A DNA stretch of 18,434 nt from JBHHZI01 sp046757965 (GCA_046757965.1 JBHHZI010000056.1:1-18434), one strand, 5' to 3'. Numbered from the stretch's first letter, positions 7,391 to 14,863 are shown. Translations and numbers: made by a program. The notes: generated by a model not told the origin, from the sequence alone.

Positions 7391-8485
7391 ATGAACCGTG
7401 AAGATCTCCACCGCTTGCAAGCTTACCGGGGTTTCCCGGCCCTCTCCCTTCGTGTTCCGACACATCGCAAACTGCCCCGGGTTCTGCAGGACCCCACCCG
7501 TGTGAAGAACGCCGTTCGCGAGGCGGAGAAGGCACTTCTCGCCCAGGATGTTGCAACGCCGGTGGTTCGCACCTACATGGAACAGCTCGAACGATTGCAG
7601 CGTGACCTCGACTACCGGCATCTCGATCGCGGACTGGTCGTCTTCGTCGGCACGGACATCTTCGAATGGCATTTCTTGCCCCACCGGGTGGAGCCGGCAG
7701 TGGTCGTCGACGAGAACTTCCTCACCCGGGATCTGGTCCGGGCGATCAATCGCCGGGCGAGCTTCGATCTGCTGGTGCTATCGGAGAAGGCGACGCGCTT
7801 TTTCCGGGGTCTCGGTCGCCAGATCACCGAGGAGAGAAGAGGTGCCTTTCCCATGTCCGGCGAGTCCGGTGCCACGGATCCGGCCCCGGGGGGGTTCAGC
7901 AAGGGCGTGGACCCGAAAGGGCACCGGAACGATCGCCTCAGGGTGTTCATGCGTCGCGTGTCCCAGGAGGTTCAGGTCCGTCGGGCTCGGAGCCCGCGGC
8001 CGCTGTTCCTGGCAGGTGTCGAGCGGCTCCGGTCGATGTACCAGGACACGTCCGGCACCAACCATGTGGCGGGACAGATCGAGGGCAGCTTCGAGCAGGC
8101 CACGCTGCCGGATCTGAATGACTCGGTTCACCCGGCGGTGGAGGCATGGCTGCGCCGCCGCCGCCAGGAAGTTCTCGATCGGTTTGACGAGGTGAAGGGC
8201 ACGCGCCACGGCCTGGTCGGCCTCGAGGAGATCGGCAAGGCGGCGACGTTCGGTCGCATCGGCACCCTGCTGGTGGAGGATCCGTACTCGGTGCCTGGCA
8301 GGTTCAACCGGCGAACCGGCGAGATCGTGGCCCAGGCGGAGGGCAGCCGGGCCGACGGCCCGGCGGATGTGGTGGATGAGATCGTGGAGACGGTGGTGGA
8401 GAAAGGGGGTGACGTGGTGTTTTACCGGGATGGCCGCCTTGCCCAGGCCACCGCCCCGCCGATGGGCGCCATTCTCAGGTTCTAG
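7391..8485 (+). CDS. baeRF / Balon-like eRF1-related ribosome factor
   Basis: 364 residues; ATG at 7391 just after GGGGGTG. The N-terminus (MNREDLHRL..YRGFPALSLRVPTHR) and the block VKNAVREAEKALL match the bacterial archaeo-eukaryotic release factor (baeRF) families. So do the second-domain segment FDLLVLSEKATRFFRG and the C-terminal L7Ae/eL30-like end GGDVVFYRDGRLAQATAPPMGAILRF. I place it closest to family 3, which includes Balon, a ribosome hibernation factor that enters the A site of idle or even translating ribosomes. No GGQ peptide-release motif is seen, in keeping with a non-hydrolytic role. A 40-residue Gly/Pro-rich loop lies near residues 150-185. Family membership is fairly firm from motifs; the hibernation role is inference. 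It follows the SDR gene by 33 bp. Confidence 0.75.
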   Translation: MNREDLHRLQAYRGFPALSLRVPTHRKLPRVLQDPTRVKNAVREAEKALLAQDVATPVVRTYMEQLERLQRDLDYRHLDRGLVVFVGTDIFEWHFLPHRVEPAVVVDENFLTRDLVRAINRRASFDLLVLSEKATRFFRGLGRQITEERRGAFPMSGESGATDPAPGGFSKGVDPKGHRNDRLRVFMRRVSQEVQVRRARSPRPLFLAGVERLRSMYQDTSGTNHVAGQIEGSFEQATLPDLNDSVHPAVEAWLRRRRQEVLDRFDEVKGTRHGLVGLEEIGKAATFGRIGTLLVEDPYSVPGRFNRRTGEIVAQAEGSRADGPADVVDEIVETVVEKGGDVVFYRDGRLAQATAPPMGAILRF

Positions 8486-8852
8486 CCCGGCCGCCGCACC
8501 ATCGCTTCCGTCCACCTGGCATTGACCCGCGCTGGGTCCTGTCGCCCGGGACCTGGGATGATCCCGCGCCGAACCGAGACCTGCCCGCCGGCGCCCTGGC
8601 GGTGTCTCCTGGCACAACTCGACCCGGCAACCCCGCGGACGGTGAAGGGGCGCACCGGGTGAGGCTCACCAGACCCACCGCTGGGAATTCTCACACATCC
8701 GACCCTTCCGGATGGAGGTCAGCCGGCGTCGTCGAGGCCGTGCGTTGCTCCTCCTTCTCCTCCTCCGGAAACGATCGATCCTGGTCTGCTGTCAACGGGT
8801 TACGTCGTGTCGGGGCGCAGCCGGGCGAGGGCGGATTCTTCACTCCCCCGGG
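8486..8852. other. Gene-free region upstream of the cytochrome-porin gene
   Basis: Open frames here have no family resemblance, no ribosome site and atypical composition, so I call no gene. It holds short inverted repeats: GACCC/GGGTC at 8524-8538, GGTGA/TCACC at 8658-8670, and CATCCG-N7-CGGATG at 8696-8714. The last lies about 165-185 bases before the predicted sigma-54 start, the distance range of enhancer-binding protein sites. An 8-bp palindrome GATCGATC is at 8773-8780. No convincing terminator follows the baeRF stop. Confidence 0.4.
8696..8714. repeat. Inverted repeat, possible enhancer site
   Basis: CATCCG, seven bases, CGGATG: a perfect 6-bp dyad. Position relative to the sigma-54 promoter would suit an activator site, but a single short dyad could arise by chance in GC-rich DNA. 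Confidence 0.25.
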
Positions 8853-8869
8853 CTGGCACTGTTGTTGCT
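8853..8869 (+). promoter_or_regulatory. Sigma-54 (RpoN) promoter of the cytochrome-porin gene
   Basis: CTGGCACTGTTGTTGCT matches the -24/-12 consensus YTGGCACGRNNNTTGCW at 16 of 17 positions counting the free ones, with GG and GC exactly spaced. The predicted start is near 8880, giving a leader of about 136 bases before the ATG at 9016. Transcription would need an enhancer-binding activator, and none is encoded in the window. Confidence 0.75.
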
Positions 8870-9015
8870 CTACCCCACGATCCCGCAACGAGACCGCGGG
8901 GGTGACAGGAAGAGGTCCAGCATGTACTGTGGCGCGAAAAAAGTCCATGCTCACGGGGGGCAAGGACAGGTCGATGCTGGATGACAGCAGGAAGGCGACT
9001 TGCCGGGAGGACTCG

Positions 9016-10302
9016 ATGATGAATCCGAAGCAGCAGTTCGCTGGCTTGAAAACGGTCGTGGCGCTGGGTGTCGTGATCGGTGCCGGCCTGATCGTGTCGG
9101 AAGCCCGGGCGATGCCGAATTTCGCCCGCAAGTACGACTTCAAGTGCTCGGCGTGCCACACCATCGTGCCTCGGCTGAACCAGGCAGGCTACGAGTTCCG
9201 TCGGGCAGGTTTCCGCCTTCCCGATGAGATCGGAGAACTTCAGGAGTCCGACGAGAATCGGGGCAATCCGCAATTCGAGTTTGCCGACACCTTCAGCGCG
9301 CGCATCCAGATCAACGGATCCTGGTTGAACCGCGACCATACAGATGCCATGGGGGCGTACGACCCGATGGGCGGCAGCCTGGTCAAGAACAACATCGAGT
9401 TCAAGGAGTTCACCCTCTATCCCCTCACCGGCGCGTTCCTGAAGAACTGGGCCGCCGAGTCCGAGATCAGCGGTGGGACCGACGAGATCGAGGTGGAGAA
9501 CGCCTACGTTCGCTACGTCGCGGGACAGTCGACGCGTTTCTGGCAGGCGCGGGCCGGCATCTTCCATCCGTTCGAGGGCTACGGCGCCTCGGATCGGCCC
9601 ATCGCGATCTCCCGTCCGCTGATCCAGACGGTCGGGACCGTCAACGCGAATGGTGACCCCAACGGCTGGCATCCCTGGGGCTTCGACCAGAGCGGCGTCG
9701 AGGGAGGGGCGACCTTCGGGGGAACCTCGTTCTCGGTGGCCGTCTTCAACGGACTGATCGAGAACGCGGATGATCCCGCCCAGGGTGGCAAGCTGAAGAA
9801 GGCCACCGGCAGCCCGACGGAGAACAACAAGGACTTCCAGTTCTTCTTCAACCAGTTCTTCGGCGATTCGGAGGCCGGGGTCTCTGCCTACTACTACGAG
9901 GGACGCATCTCGCTCGGTGATCCCATGCTGTTTGAGGACCGGTTCCGGCGGGCTGCCGTGTATGGCACGCTTCCCGTCGGCAAGGCGTTGTTGCTTGGCG
10001 CCTACAGCTGGGGGGAGGATCGCGATGCGTTCACGCGGACGACGGCCGAGAACGAGGGGTGGTTCCTCGAGGTGGATGGCTACCTGAGCGAGACCCTCGG
10101 CGTCGGCGTGCGCTACGACATGTTCGACCCGTCCGATCTAATCGACAGCAACGACGTGACGGCCATCTCCGCGTTCATCAACATGCCTGCCAACAACGGG
10201 TTGCAGTGGATCGCGGAGTACAAGCACAGGACCACCGAGCACATGACCGGCCCCGACCAGGACGAGGACAGCGTGAACGTTCGGGCCATCTACATCTGGT
10301 AG
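9016..10302 (+). CDS. Cyc2-like outer-membrane cytochrome c-porin fusion
   Basis: 428 residues. ATG 9016 (or 9019) has GGGAGG at 9005-9010; the frame is open far upstream but crosses the promoter and lacks a site. A signal peptide spans about 1-32 (cut after EARA). Immediately after it comes one c-type heme site, C44-S-A-C47-H48, inside NFARKYDFKCSACHTIVPRLN, then YEFRRAGFRLP. This arrangement is that of Cyc2 proteins: a short N-terminal monoheme domain followed by a ~16-strand porin. The remaining ~360 residues show alternating amphipathic strands rich in Tyr, Phe, Trp and Gly (SAYYYEGRISL, WFLEVDGYLSE, LQWIAEYKHRT) and end in YIW, an aromatic C-terminus usual for outer-membrane barrels. Cyc2 oxidises Fe(II) at the cell surface; whether this relative uses iron is not shown. 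It is a single-gene unit. Confidence 0.75.
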   Translation: MMNPKQQFAGLKTVVALGVVIGAGLIVSEARAMPNFARKYDFKCSACHTIVPRLNQAGYEFRRAGFRLPDEIGELQESDENRGNPQFEFADTFSARIQINGSWLNRDHTDAMGAYDPMGGSLVKNNIEFKEFTLYPLTGAFLKNWAAESEISGGTDEIEVENAYVRYVAGQSTRFWQARAGIFHPFEGYGASDRPIAISRPLIQTVGTVNANGDPNGWHPWGFDQSGVEGGATFGGTSFSVAVFNGLIENADDPAQGGKLKKATGSPTENNKDFQFFFNQFFGDSEAGVSAYYYEGRISLGDPMLFEDRFRRAAVYGTLPVGKALLLGAYSWGEDRDAFTRTTAENEGWFLEVDGYLSETLGVGVRYDMFDPSDLIDSNDVTAISAFINMPANNGLQWIAEYKHRTTEHMTGPDQDEDSVNVRAIYIW

Positions 10303-10313
10303 CGCCCTGGCAA

Positions 10314-10343
10314 GCCGGTGGGCCGGGAGACCGGCCCACCGGC
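10314..10343 (+). terminator. Strong hairpin terminator after the cytochrome-porin gene
   Basis: A perfect 13-bp stem (GCCGGTGGGCCGG and its complement) closes a GAGA tetraloop 11 bases after the stop. A further CAA/TTG pairing is possible past a one-base bulge. It lacks a U-tract, but in GC-rich genomes such hairpins commonly mark transcript ends. Confidence 0.65.
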
Positions 10344-10465
10344 CTTGCTGTGGGGCAGTGCCGGAACGGCGAGACGGGCGTGCCCGCCCGCCGCGACCGT
10401 TTCCGGGGGGCCGTACCGCATCAGACCGTCCATCCCGGCGGGAACAGGGCGGCCAGCCGGCCCGT

Positions 10466-10471
10466 TATACT
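10466..10471 (+). promoter_or_regulatory. Putative -10 box of the glycosyltransferase gene
   Basis: TATACT (5 of 6 to consensus) lies in very GC-rich sequence 52 bases before the ATG at 10523. No matching -35 hexamer is seen. Confidence 0.3.
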
Positions 10472-10522
10472 GGTACCGGCGCCGGACGGTCGGCGCAAGC
10501 TGCCGGCCGGGCAACCCATCTC

Positions 10523-11221
10523 ATGCGTTTTCTCACCGTCATCGTTCCCTGCCTGGATGAGCAGGTCCATCTGGCGTCTCTCCTGCCGGAGCTGGCGCGG
10601 TCGGGAGCCCGGGTCATCGTGGTGGATGGGGGGAGTTCCGACGAGAGCGTGGCCCTGGCGCGGTCGGTGCGCGGTATCGAGGTGATCGAGTCGACCCCCC
10701 CCCGGGCGGCACAGATGAACGAGGGGGCTGCCCGGGCGGGAAGTCCGGCCCTGATGTTTCTGCATGCCGACGCGGTGCCGCCACCGGATTTCGCCGCGCA
10801 GGTTGAAACGACCCTGGCCGATCCGGAGGTGGCGGGCGGTGCCTTCGCCCTGGGTATTGATGCCCCCGGAGTGGCCGCCTGGGTCGTTTCTCGCGGGGCC
10901 ACGCTCCGCAGCCGGATCACCCGGACGCCGTACGGCGACCAGGGTATCTTCGTCCGGCAGTCGGTCTTTGCCGCCCTCGGCGGCTTTGCCCCGTGGCCGT
11001 TCATGGAGGACCTCGAGTTCACCCACCGGCTGAAGCGCGCCGGCCGGATTCGCCTTCTCCCGGAGCGAGTCACCGTGTCCGCCCGCCGGTGGCGGGCCCA
11101 GGGATACGCGCGCACGACGCTGCACAACACCATCCTGGCGGCCTGCTTCTACCTCGGCATCGAGCCGTTGCGCTTCGCCCGCTGGGTGGAGCCGGTGCGC
11201 GAAGGCGCCGGCCGGAGCTGA
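10523..11221 (+). CDS. Family 2 glycosyltransferase, TIGR04283 (arsenosugar/rSAM-selenodomain-associated) type
   Basis: 232 residues from ATG 10523, where similarity to the family begins (MRFLTVIVPCLDEQ). Only a weak ribosome site is visible and the frame is open upstream. GT-A features: VIVVDGGSSDES nucleotide-binding strand, the metal-site region FLHADAVPP, and the subfamily block TPYGDQGIFVRQSVFAALGGF followed by MEDLEFTHRLKR. This length and these motifs match TIGR04283, named for partners that include the radical SAM protein ArsS and selenodomain proteins. None of those partners is adjacent, so the acceptor is unknown. A C9 run at 10695-10703 codes for STPP. Its TGA abuts the stop of the convergent Grx-TrxR gene with no base between. 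Confidence 0.82.
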   Translation: MRFLTVIVPCLDEQVHLASLLPELARSGARVIVVDGGSSDESVALARSVRGIEVIESTPPRAAQMNEGAARAGSPALMFLHADAVPPPDFAAQVETTLADPEVAGGAFALGIDAPGVAAWVVSRGATLRSRITRTPYGDQGIFVRQSVFAALGGFAPWPFMEDLEFTHRLKRAGRIRLLPERVTVSARRWRAQGYARTTLHNTILAACFYLGIEPLRFARWVEPVREGAGRS

Positions 11222-12505
11222 TCAGTCGCCGGAATTCGTGGCCTGTGCTTCCAGCCAGCGTTCCGCGTCGATGGCGGCCATGCACCCGCTGCCGGCTGCC
11301 GTGACCGCCTGCCGGTAGATGTGGTCCTGCACGTCGCCGGCGGCGAAGACGCCCTCGACGCTGGTCCGCGTCGACCCCTTCTCGGTGACGATGTAACCGT
11401 TCTCCATGTCGATCTGGCCGGCGAACAGGTCGGTGTTCGGCTTGTGACCGATGGCGATGAACAGGGCACCGCACGCATGTTCGGATTCCTCGCCGCCTTG
11501 CGTGCTGCGGATCTGCACGCCCCGCACCTTGCCGTCCTCGGTGCCGAGGACCTCGGTGACCTCCGAGTTCCACAGCATCTCGATCTTCGGATTGGCGAAC
11601 GCCTTCTGCTGCATGATCTTCGAGGCGCGCAGTTCATCCCGCCGGTGCACCACGACGACCTTCGAGCCGAAGCGAGTCAGGAACGTGGCTTCCTCGATGG
11701 CGGTGTCGCCGCCTCCGACCACGTAGATCACCTGGTCGCGGAAGAAGAAGCCGTCACAGGTGGCACACATCGACACTCCGTGGCCGAGATACTTCTGTTC
11801 CGAGGGAAGCCCGAGCTGTCGGGCCGTGGCGCCCGTGGAGATGACGAGACTGCGGGCGCGATAGCAGGAGGCGCCAACCCAGGCCGAGAACGGCCGGGAG
11901 GACAGGTCGACGCGGGTGACATCCTGGCTGACGAACCGCGTGCCGAACCGCTCGGCCTGGCGGCGCCAAATCTCCATCAACTCCGGACCCTGGATACCGT
12001 CCGGAAAGCCGGGGTAGTTCTCCACGTCCGTGGTGATGGTGAGCTGTCCTCCCGCCTGGACGCCCTCGATGCAGACCGGCGACAGATTCGCACGGGCCGC
12101 ATAGATGGCGGTGGTGAGCCCGGCCGGACCGGAGCCGACGATCAGGACGTCGTGAACCCGATCGGTGAGATCCGACGTCTCGCCGCCGGCCCGCTTCGCC
12201 GGGTCTTCCGCCGGTCCGTCTGGATCGGATGACGTGCCGGCCAGGACGCCATGGGCGGCCAGGAGCGGGTCGAGCTTGCCGGCCTTGTTCATGGCGATGA
12301 GGTCGTCACACCCGCCGACGTGCGTGTCGCCGATGAAGATCTGGGGCACGGTGGTCCGGCCCGAGCGCTGGATCATCCTGTCGAGCTGTGCCATGTCCTC
12401 GGTCACATCGATCTCGTCATACTTCACGCCCTTCTCGTCGAGCAGGCGCTTCGCCCAGTCGCAGTACGGGCACCAGTCCTTGCTGTAGACAACCACTTCT
12501 GTCAT
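11222..12505 (-). CDS. Glutaredoxin-thioredoxin reductase fusion protein
   Basis: 427 residues; ATG at 12505 with GAGGGA seven bases upstream. Residues 1-~83 are a class I glutaredoxin: active site C12-P-Y-C15, the TTVPQIFIG cis-proline block, and GGCDDL. Residues ~84-116 are a Pro/Gly/Asp/Glu-rich linker. Residues ~117-427 are a low-molecular-weight thioredoxin reductase: FAD motif GSGPAG (124-129), redox pair C247-A-T-C250, NADPH motif GGGDTA (264-269) with HRRDELRA, and the late VFAAGDV. Both redox centres are intact. Presumably NADPH electrons pass through FAD and CATC to the CPYC centre of the fused domain, as an internal or neighbouring-subunit substrate. No separate thioredoxin is in the window. 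Domain identities are firm; the electron route is inferred. Confidence 0.93.
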   Translation of the reverse strand: MTEVVVYSKDWCPYCDWAKRLLDEKGVKYDEIDVTEDMAQLDRMIQRSGRTTVPQIFIGDTHVGGCDDLIAMNKAGKLDPLLAAHGVLAGTSSDPDGPAEDPAKRAGGETSDLTDRVHDVLIVGSGPAGLTTAIYAARANLSPVCIEGVQAGGQLTITTDVENYPGFPDGIQGPELMEIWRRQAERFGTRFVSQDVTRVDLSSRPFSAWVGASCYRARSLVISTGATARQLGLPSEQKYLGHGVSMCATCDGFFFRDQVIYVVGGGDTAIEEATFLTRFGSKVVVVHRRDELRASKIMQQKAFANPKIEMLWNSEVTEVLGTEDGKVRGVQIRSTQGGEESEHACGALFIAIGHKPNTDLFAGQIDMENGYIVTEKGSTRTSVEGVFAAGDVQDHIYRQAVTAAGSGCMAAIDAERWLEAQATNSGD

Positions 12506-12609
12506 GGTCGATTCCCTCTCGGCGTGTATCTGGTGCCCGGTCTCGGCGGGCCATTCCGGCACCGCTCGCCTCGGGACAACTCGGAACGGGGTGGTCAAGA
12601 TAGCCGCCG

Positions 12610-12638
12610 AGCGTATCCAAGCCCCGGGTCAGGGTCAA
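12610..12638 (-). promoter_or_regulatory. Putative sigma-70 promoter of the Grx-TrxR gene
   Basis: Minus-strand TTGACC (12633-12638), exactly 17 bases, then TACGCT (12610-12615). The start would be near 12603, about 98 bases before the ATG. The 275-bp gap from the site-2 protease gene supports a separate promoter here. Confidence 0.35.
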
Positions 12639-12780
12639 GCACGGCCGGCTGGATCGAACAGGGCCACTCCGGACCCCGGCGCGCCGGACGGCGGGTCACC
12701 CACTGGAGTTGGATGCCGCCCCGGGAGCAGAGGTTACACGGGCGTTTCCGTGGCGCATGGACGGCGCGGCCACGGCGATG

Positions 12781-13941
12781 TCAGCGGCAAGCGAGATCGG
12801 TGCGCACCCGCAGGAATCCGAGAATGTCGTCTCGGGACACCATCCCGGTGAGCCGTCCGTGGTCCACCACGGGCATGCGTTGCCGTCCGGAGCGGAGCAG
12901 TCGCTCGAGCACCGAGGTCATCGGCGCCTGGGCCTCGGCGGTGTCGATCTCGGCGACGGGTGTCATGCACTCCCCGACCGTGTGCACGCGGCGGGCGGCC
13001 GCCGGCACGCGCGCCACGTCGGCCACCGCCAGCATGCCGATCAGGCGCCCATCGACGGCAACTGCATACTCCTGGAACGGCCGCGCGAGAAAAAGCCGGT
13101 TCACCGCCTGTTCGAGGGAGTCCTCCGGTGCCAGGGCGAGAACCGGGTGGGTCATGATGCGCGACACCGGTTCGTCGGCCAGAGCCTGGCCGACCCGCGC
13201 CCGCTGTGCGCTGGCCGCAGCCGCCTGTCGGAGGAAAAAGCCGATGAGCACCCACCAGAGACCGCCCATCTGGCCGGCGAGCACGGCCAGCGACAGGCCG
13301 AGGGCCATGAGCGTGTATGCCAGCACCTTGCCCACCGCCGCAGCCGCCACCGTGGCCGCATGGAACGAGTTCCTGGCCGACCACAGGGCGGCTCGCAGGA
13401 CGCGGCCCCCGTCGAGGGGGAAGGCCGGGACGAGATTGAAGACGCCGAGCGCGATGTTGATGAAGGCCAGATACCCCAGCAGGGCGGACAGACCGGCAGA
13501 GTCCAGCGGCAGTGTGATGGCGAAGGCGGCGGTGAAGAGTCCGCCGAGGACAAACGATGTCAGCGGGCCGACGATGGCGATCTGGAACTCATCGAGGGGA
13601 CGGTCCGGTTCCCGGTCGAGCTGGCTGACGCCTCCGAACATGAACAGCGTGATGCGCGCCACCGGAATGCCCTTGGCCCGTGCGACGAGCGAGTGTGAGA
13701 GCTCGTGAACGACCACGGAGACGAACAGCATCAGCGCGGCAGTCCCCGACAGCAGCCAGATGACGAGGGCGGGGCTGTCCGCCATCTGGGCCCGGAACCA
13801 GCCGGTCACGGTTCCCGCCACCAAGAAGAAGATGATGAACCAGGAGAGGTCGACGTGGATGGGAATCCCGGCGACGGAGAACAGCCGAAACCCTCCGCCT
13901 GCCCGGCGCGTGGAGCCGGACGCCATGCGTGGAGCCGCCAT
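12781..13941 (-). CDS. Site-2 protease (M50B) with two C-terminal CBS domains
   Basis: 386 residues from ATG 13941. ATG 13926 is an alternative and neither has a strong ribosome site; the longer frame runs into the upstream gene. Zinc-site motif H79-E-L-S-H83 lies in a membrane helix, and the second motif NLVPAFPLDGGR (169-180) supplies Asp177. About five to six hydrophobic segments lie between residues 20 and 240. The cytoplasmic tail holds two CBS units, about 261-315 and 324-382, expected to bind adenine nucleotides and gate activity. This is the standard layout of the SpoIVFB-like CBS branch of intramembrane proteases, which release membrane-held regulators. Its substrate is unknown. It starts 34 bp after the stop of the 208-residue hypothetical gene and may share its transcript. 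Confidence 0.9.
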   Translation of the reverse strand: MAAPRMASGSTRRAGGGFRLFSVAGIPIHVDLSWFIIFFLVAGTVTGWFRAQMADSPALVIWLLSGTAALMLFVSVVVHELSHSLVARAKGIPVARITLFMFGGVSQLDREPDRPLDEFQIAIVGPLTSFVLGGLFTAAFAITLPLDSAGLSALLGYLAFINIALGVFNLVPAFPLDGGRVLRAALWSARNSFHAATVAAAAVGKVLAYTLMALGLSLAVLAGQMGGLWWVLIGFFLRQAAAASAQRARVGQALADEPVSRIMTHPVLALAPEDSLEQAVNRLFLARPFQEYAVAVDGRLIGMLAVADVARVPAAARRVHTVGECMTPVAEIDTAEAQAPMTSVLERLLRSGRQRMPVVDHGRLTGMVSRDDILGFLRVRTDLACR

Positions 13942-13975
13942 GTTGCGCGCGGTCAGGTGCCGCTGCGCCCTCGGC

Positions 13976-14602
13976 CTACGCGGTCCGGGTCGCGGGTGTC
14001 GACCACGCGTCGCTCCAGACGCCCTTCGAACGCAGGACCGGAACGAACCGAGGATCGGGGTAGACCGCGCCACCGACGTGCCGGAGGATCCCCTCGCCGG
14101 CCAGCACCGCATCGCGGCGAGCCGATGACGCGGCACGTGAGAGCAGGCCATTGAGCGGCAGAGAGGAGAGGTGCCCGTTCTTCTCCCGCACCTGCCACCA
14201 GTCCTTGCCCTTGGCGTAGAAGGCGAAGCCGGGCATCGGGGTGTCGTCGAGAAGCGAGGAGCCGATCAGCTCATCACAGCGGCAGGCGGTGGCGGCGCGG
14301 AAGAGAAACCGCCGGGCCTCGTCCGGGCCCTTCTTGCGAGCAGCCAGGAAACCGCTGCGGGAGAAACCGCATGTCGCCGCCTTGCCGGCGATCTTCTTCC
14401 ACGCCCGGTCGATTGCCAGCCCCCACCCGGAGCGCGTCGGACGATTGGCCAGTGCCTCGGCCATCAGTTCCATGGCCTCGGCGACCCGGGGAGGGTCGGA
14501 CTCGACCATGGCGGAGACCCGGCCATGAATGGTGGCGGAACGAGCCAGCACGTTGAACTCGTGCCGGGCCCAGATGTGCTCGATCAGGCTATCCTGTCGC
14601 AT
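13976..14602 (-). CDS. Hypothetical protein, 208 residues
   Basis: ATG at 14602 follows GAGGGG by six bases, a good ribosome site, and codon use matches neighbours, so it is a real gene. I do not recognise the family. The first 70 residues are helix-rich (HIWARHEFNVLARSATIHGRV; MELMAEALANRPTRSGW) and faintly recall the opening of DUF1722/YbgA domains, which I would not rely on. Three cysteines (ATCGFSR, ACRCDE) lie mid-protein. The C-terminal half is mixed and has FAFYAKGKDWWQVR. There is no signal peptide or membrane helix, so it is probably cytoplasmic. It lies 12 bp after the holin-like gene and 34 bp before the site-2 protease gene, so co-transcription is likely. Confidence 0.7.
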   Translation of the reverse strand: MRQDSLIEHIWARHEFNVLARSATIHGRVSAMVESDPPRVAEAMELMAEALANRPTRSGWGLAIDRAWKKIAGKAATCGFSRSGFLAARKKGPDEARRFLFRAATACRCDELIGSSLLDDTPMPGFAFYAKGKDWWQVREKNGHLSSLPLNGLLSRAASSARRDAVLAGEGILRHVGGAVYPDPRFVPVLRSKGVWSDAWSTPATRTA

Positions 14603-14614
14603 CTGTTCCCCTCG

Positions 14615-14863
14615 TCAGGACGGTACGCGGTTATAGACCCACGCAAGAAAGGCGCCGAACGGAAAACCAGCAGCGCAGCCCCACACTCCTCCAATGACGG
14701 CAGCAAACGGCCGGGCACCGTATCCCCGGAAGAGAGAACCCATGGTGTCCACCAGGGGTTCTCCGATCCCCGTCAACCATGCCAGGCAACCAGTCGCGAC
14801 CAGCCCGAGCCCGAATGTCACCCCGAACGCCGCTCCGAAACGGAAGAGACTCAATCTGTTCAT
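14615..14863 (-). CDS. Small holin-like membrane protein
   Basis: 82 residues from ATG 14863. No Shine-Dalgarno is clear, but an extended -10 lies 60 bases upstream and the protein begins with a normal MNRLSLFRF anchor. Two glycine-rich hydrophobic segments (about 8-32 and 52-75) flank a short loop (GEPLVDTMGSLFRGYGARP), ending FLAWVYNRV. This pattern (loop LLGSxYxGY, then GGVWGxxxGxxxGxxxAWxYN) recurs in small proteins often labelled bacteriophage holin in bacterial chromosomes. There are no phage genes here, so lysis is unlikely and the role is unknown. Confidence 0.7.
   Translation of the reverse strand: MNRLSLFRFGAAFGVTFGLGLVATGCLAWLTGIGEPLVDTMGSLFRGYGARPFAAVIGGVWGCAAGFPFGAFLAWVYNRVPS

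Noticed and set aside
8773..8780. GATCGATC palindrome as an operator
   Set aside because: An 8-bp palindrome with no second copy nearby is expected by chance.
8712..8984. 90-codon plus-strand frame with a Leu-rich stretch
   Set aside because: It overlaps the promoter, lacks a ribosome site and its Leu run comes from a CTCCTTCTCC-type repeat rather than a believable membrane helix.
8602..9015. In-frame upstream extension of the cytochrome-porin protein
   Set aside because: It would run through the sigma-54 promoter, has no ribosome site, and would bury the signal peptide 138 residues inside the protein.
12251..13708. 485-codon plus-strand frame over the site-2 protease and Grx-TrxR start
   Set aside because: Antisense to HExxH, CBS and glutaredoxin motifs; no independent support.
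14615..14863. Prophage lysis gene
   Set aside because: The protein resembles a family called holin, but no endolysin, integrase or structural phage gene is within the window.
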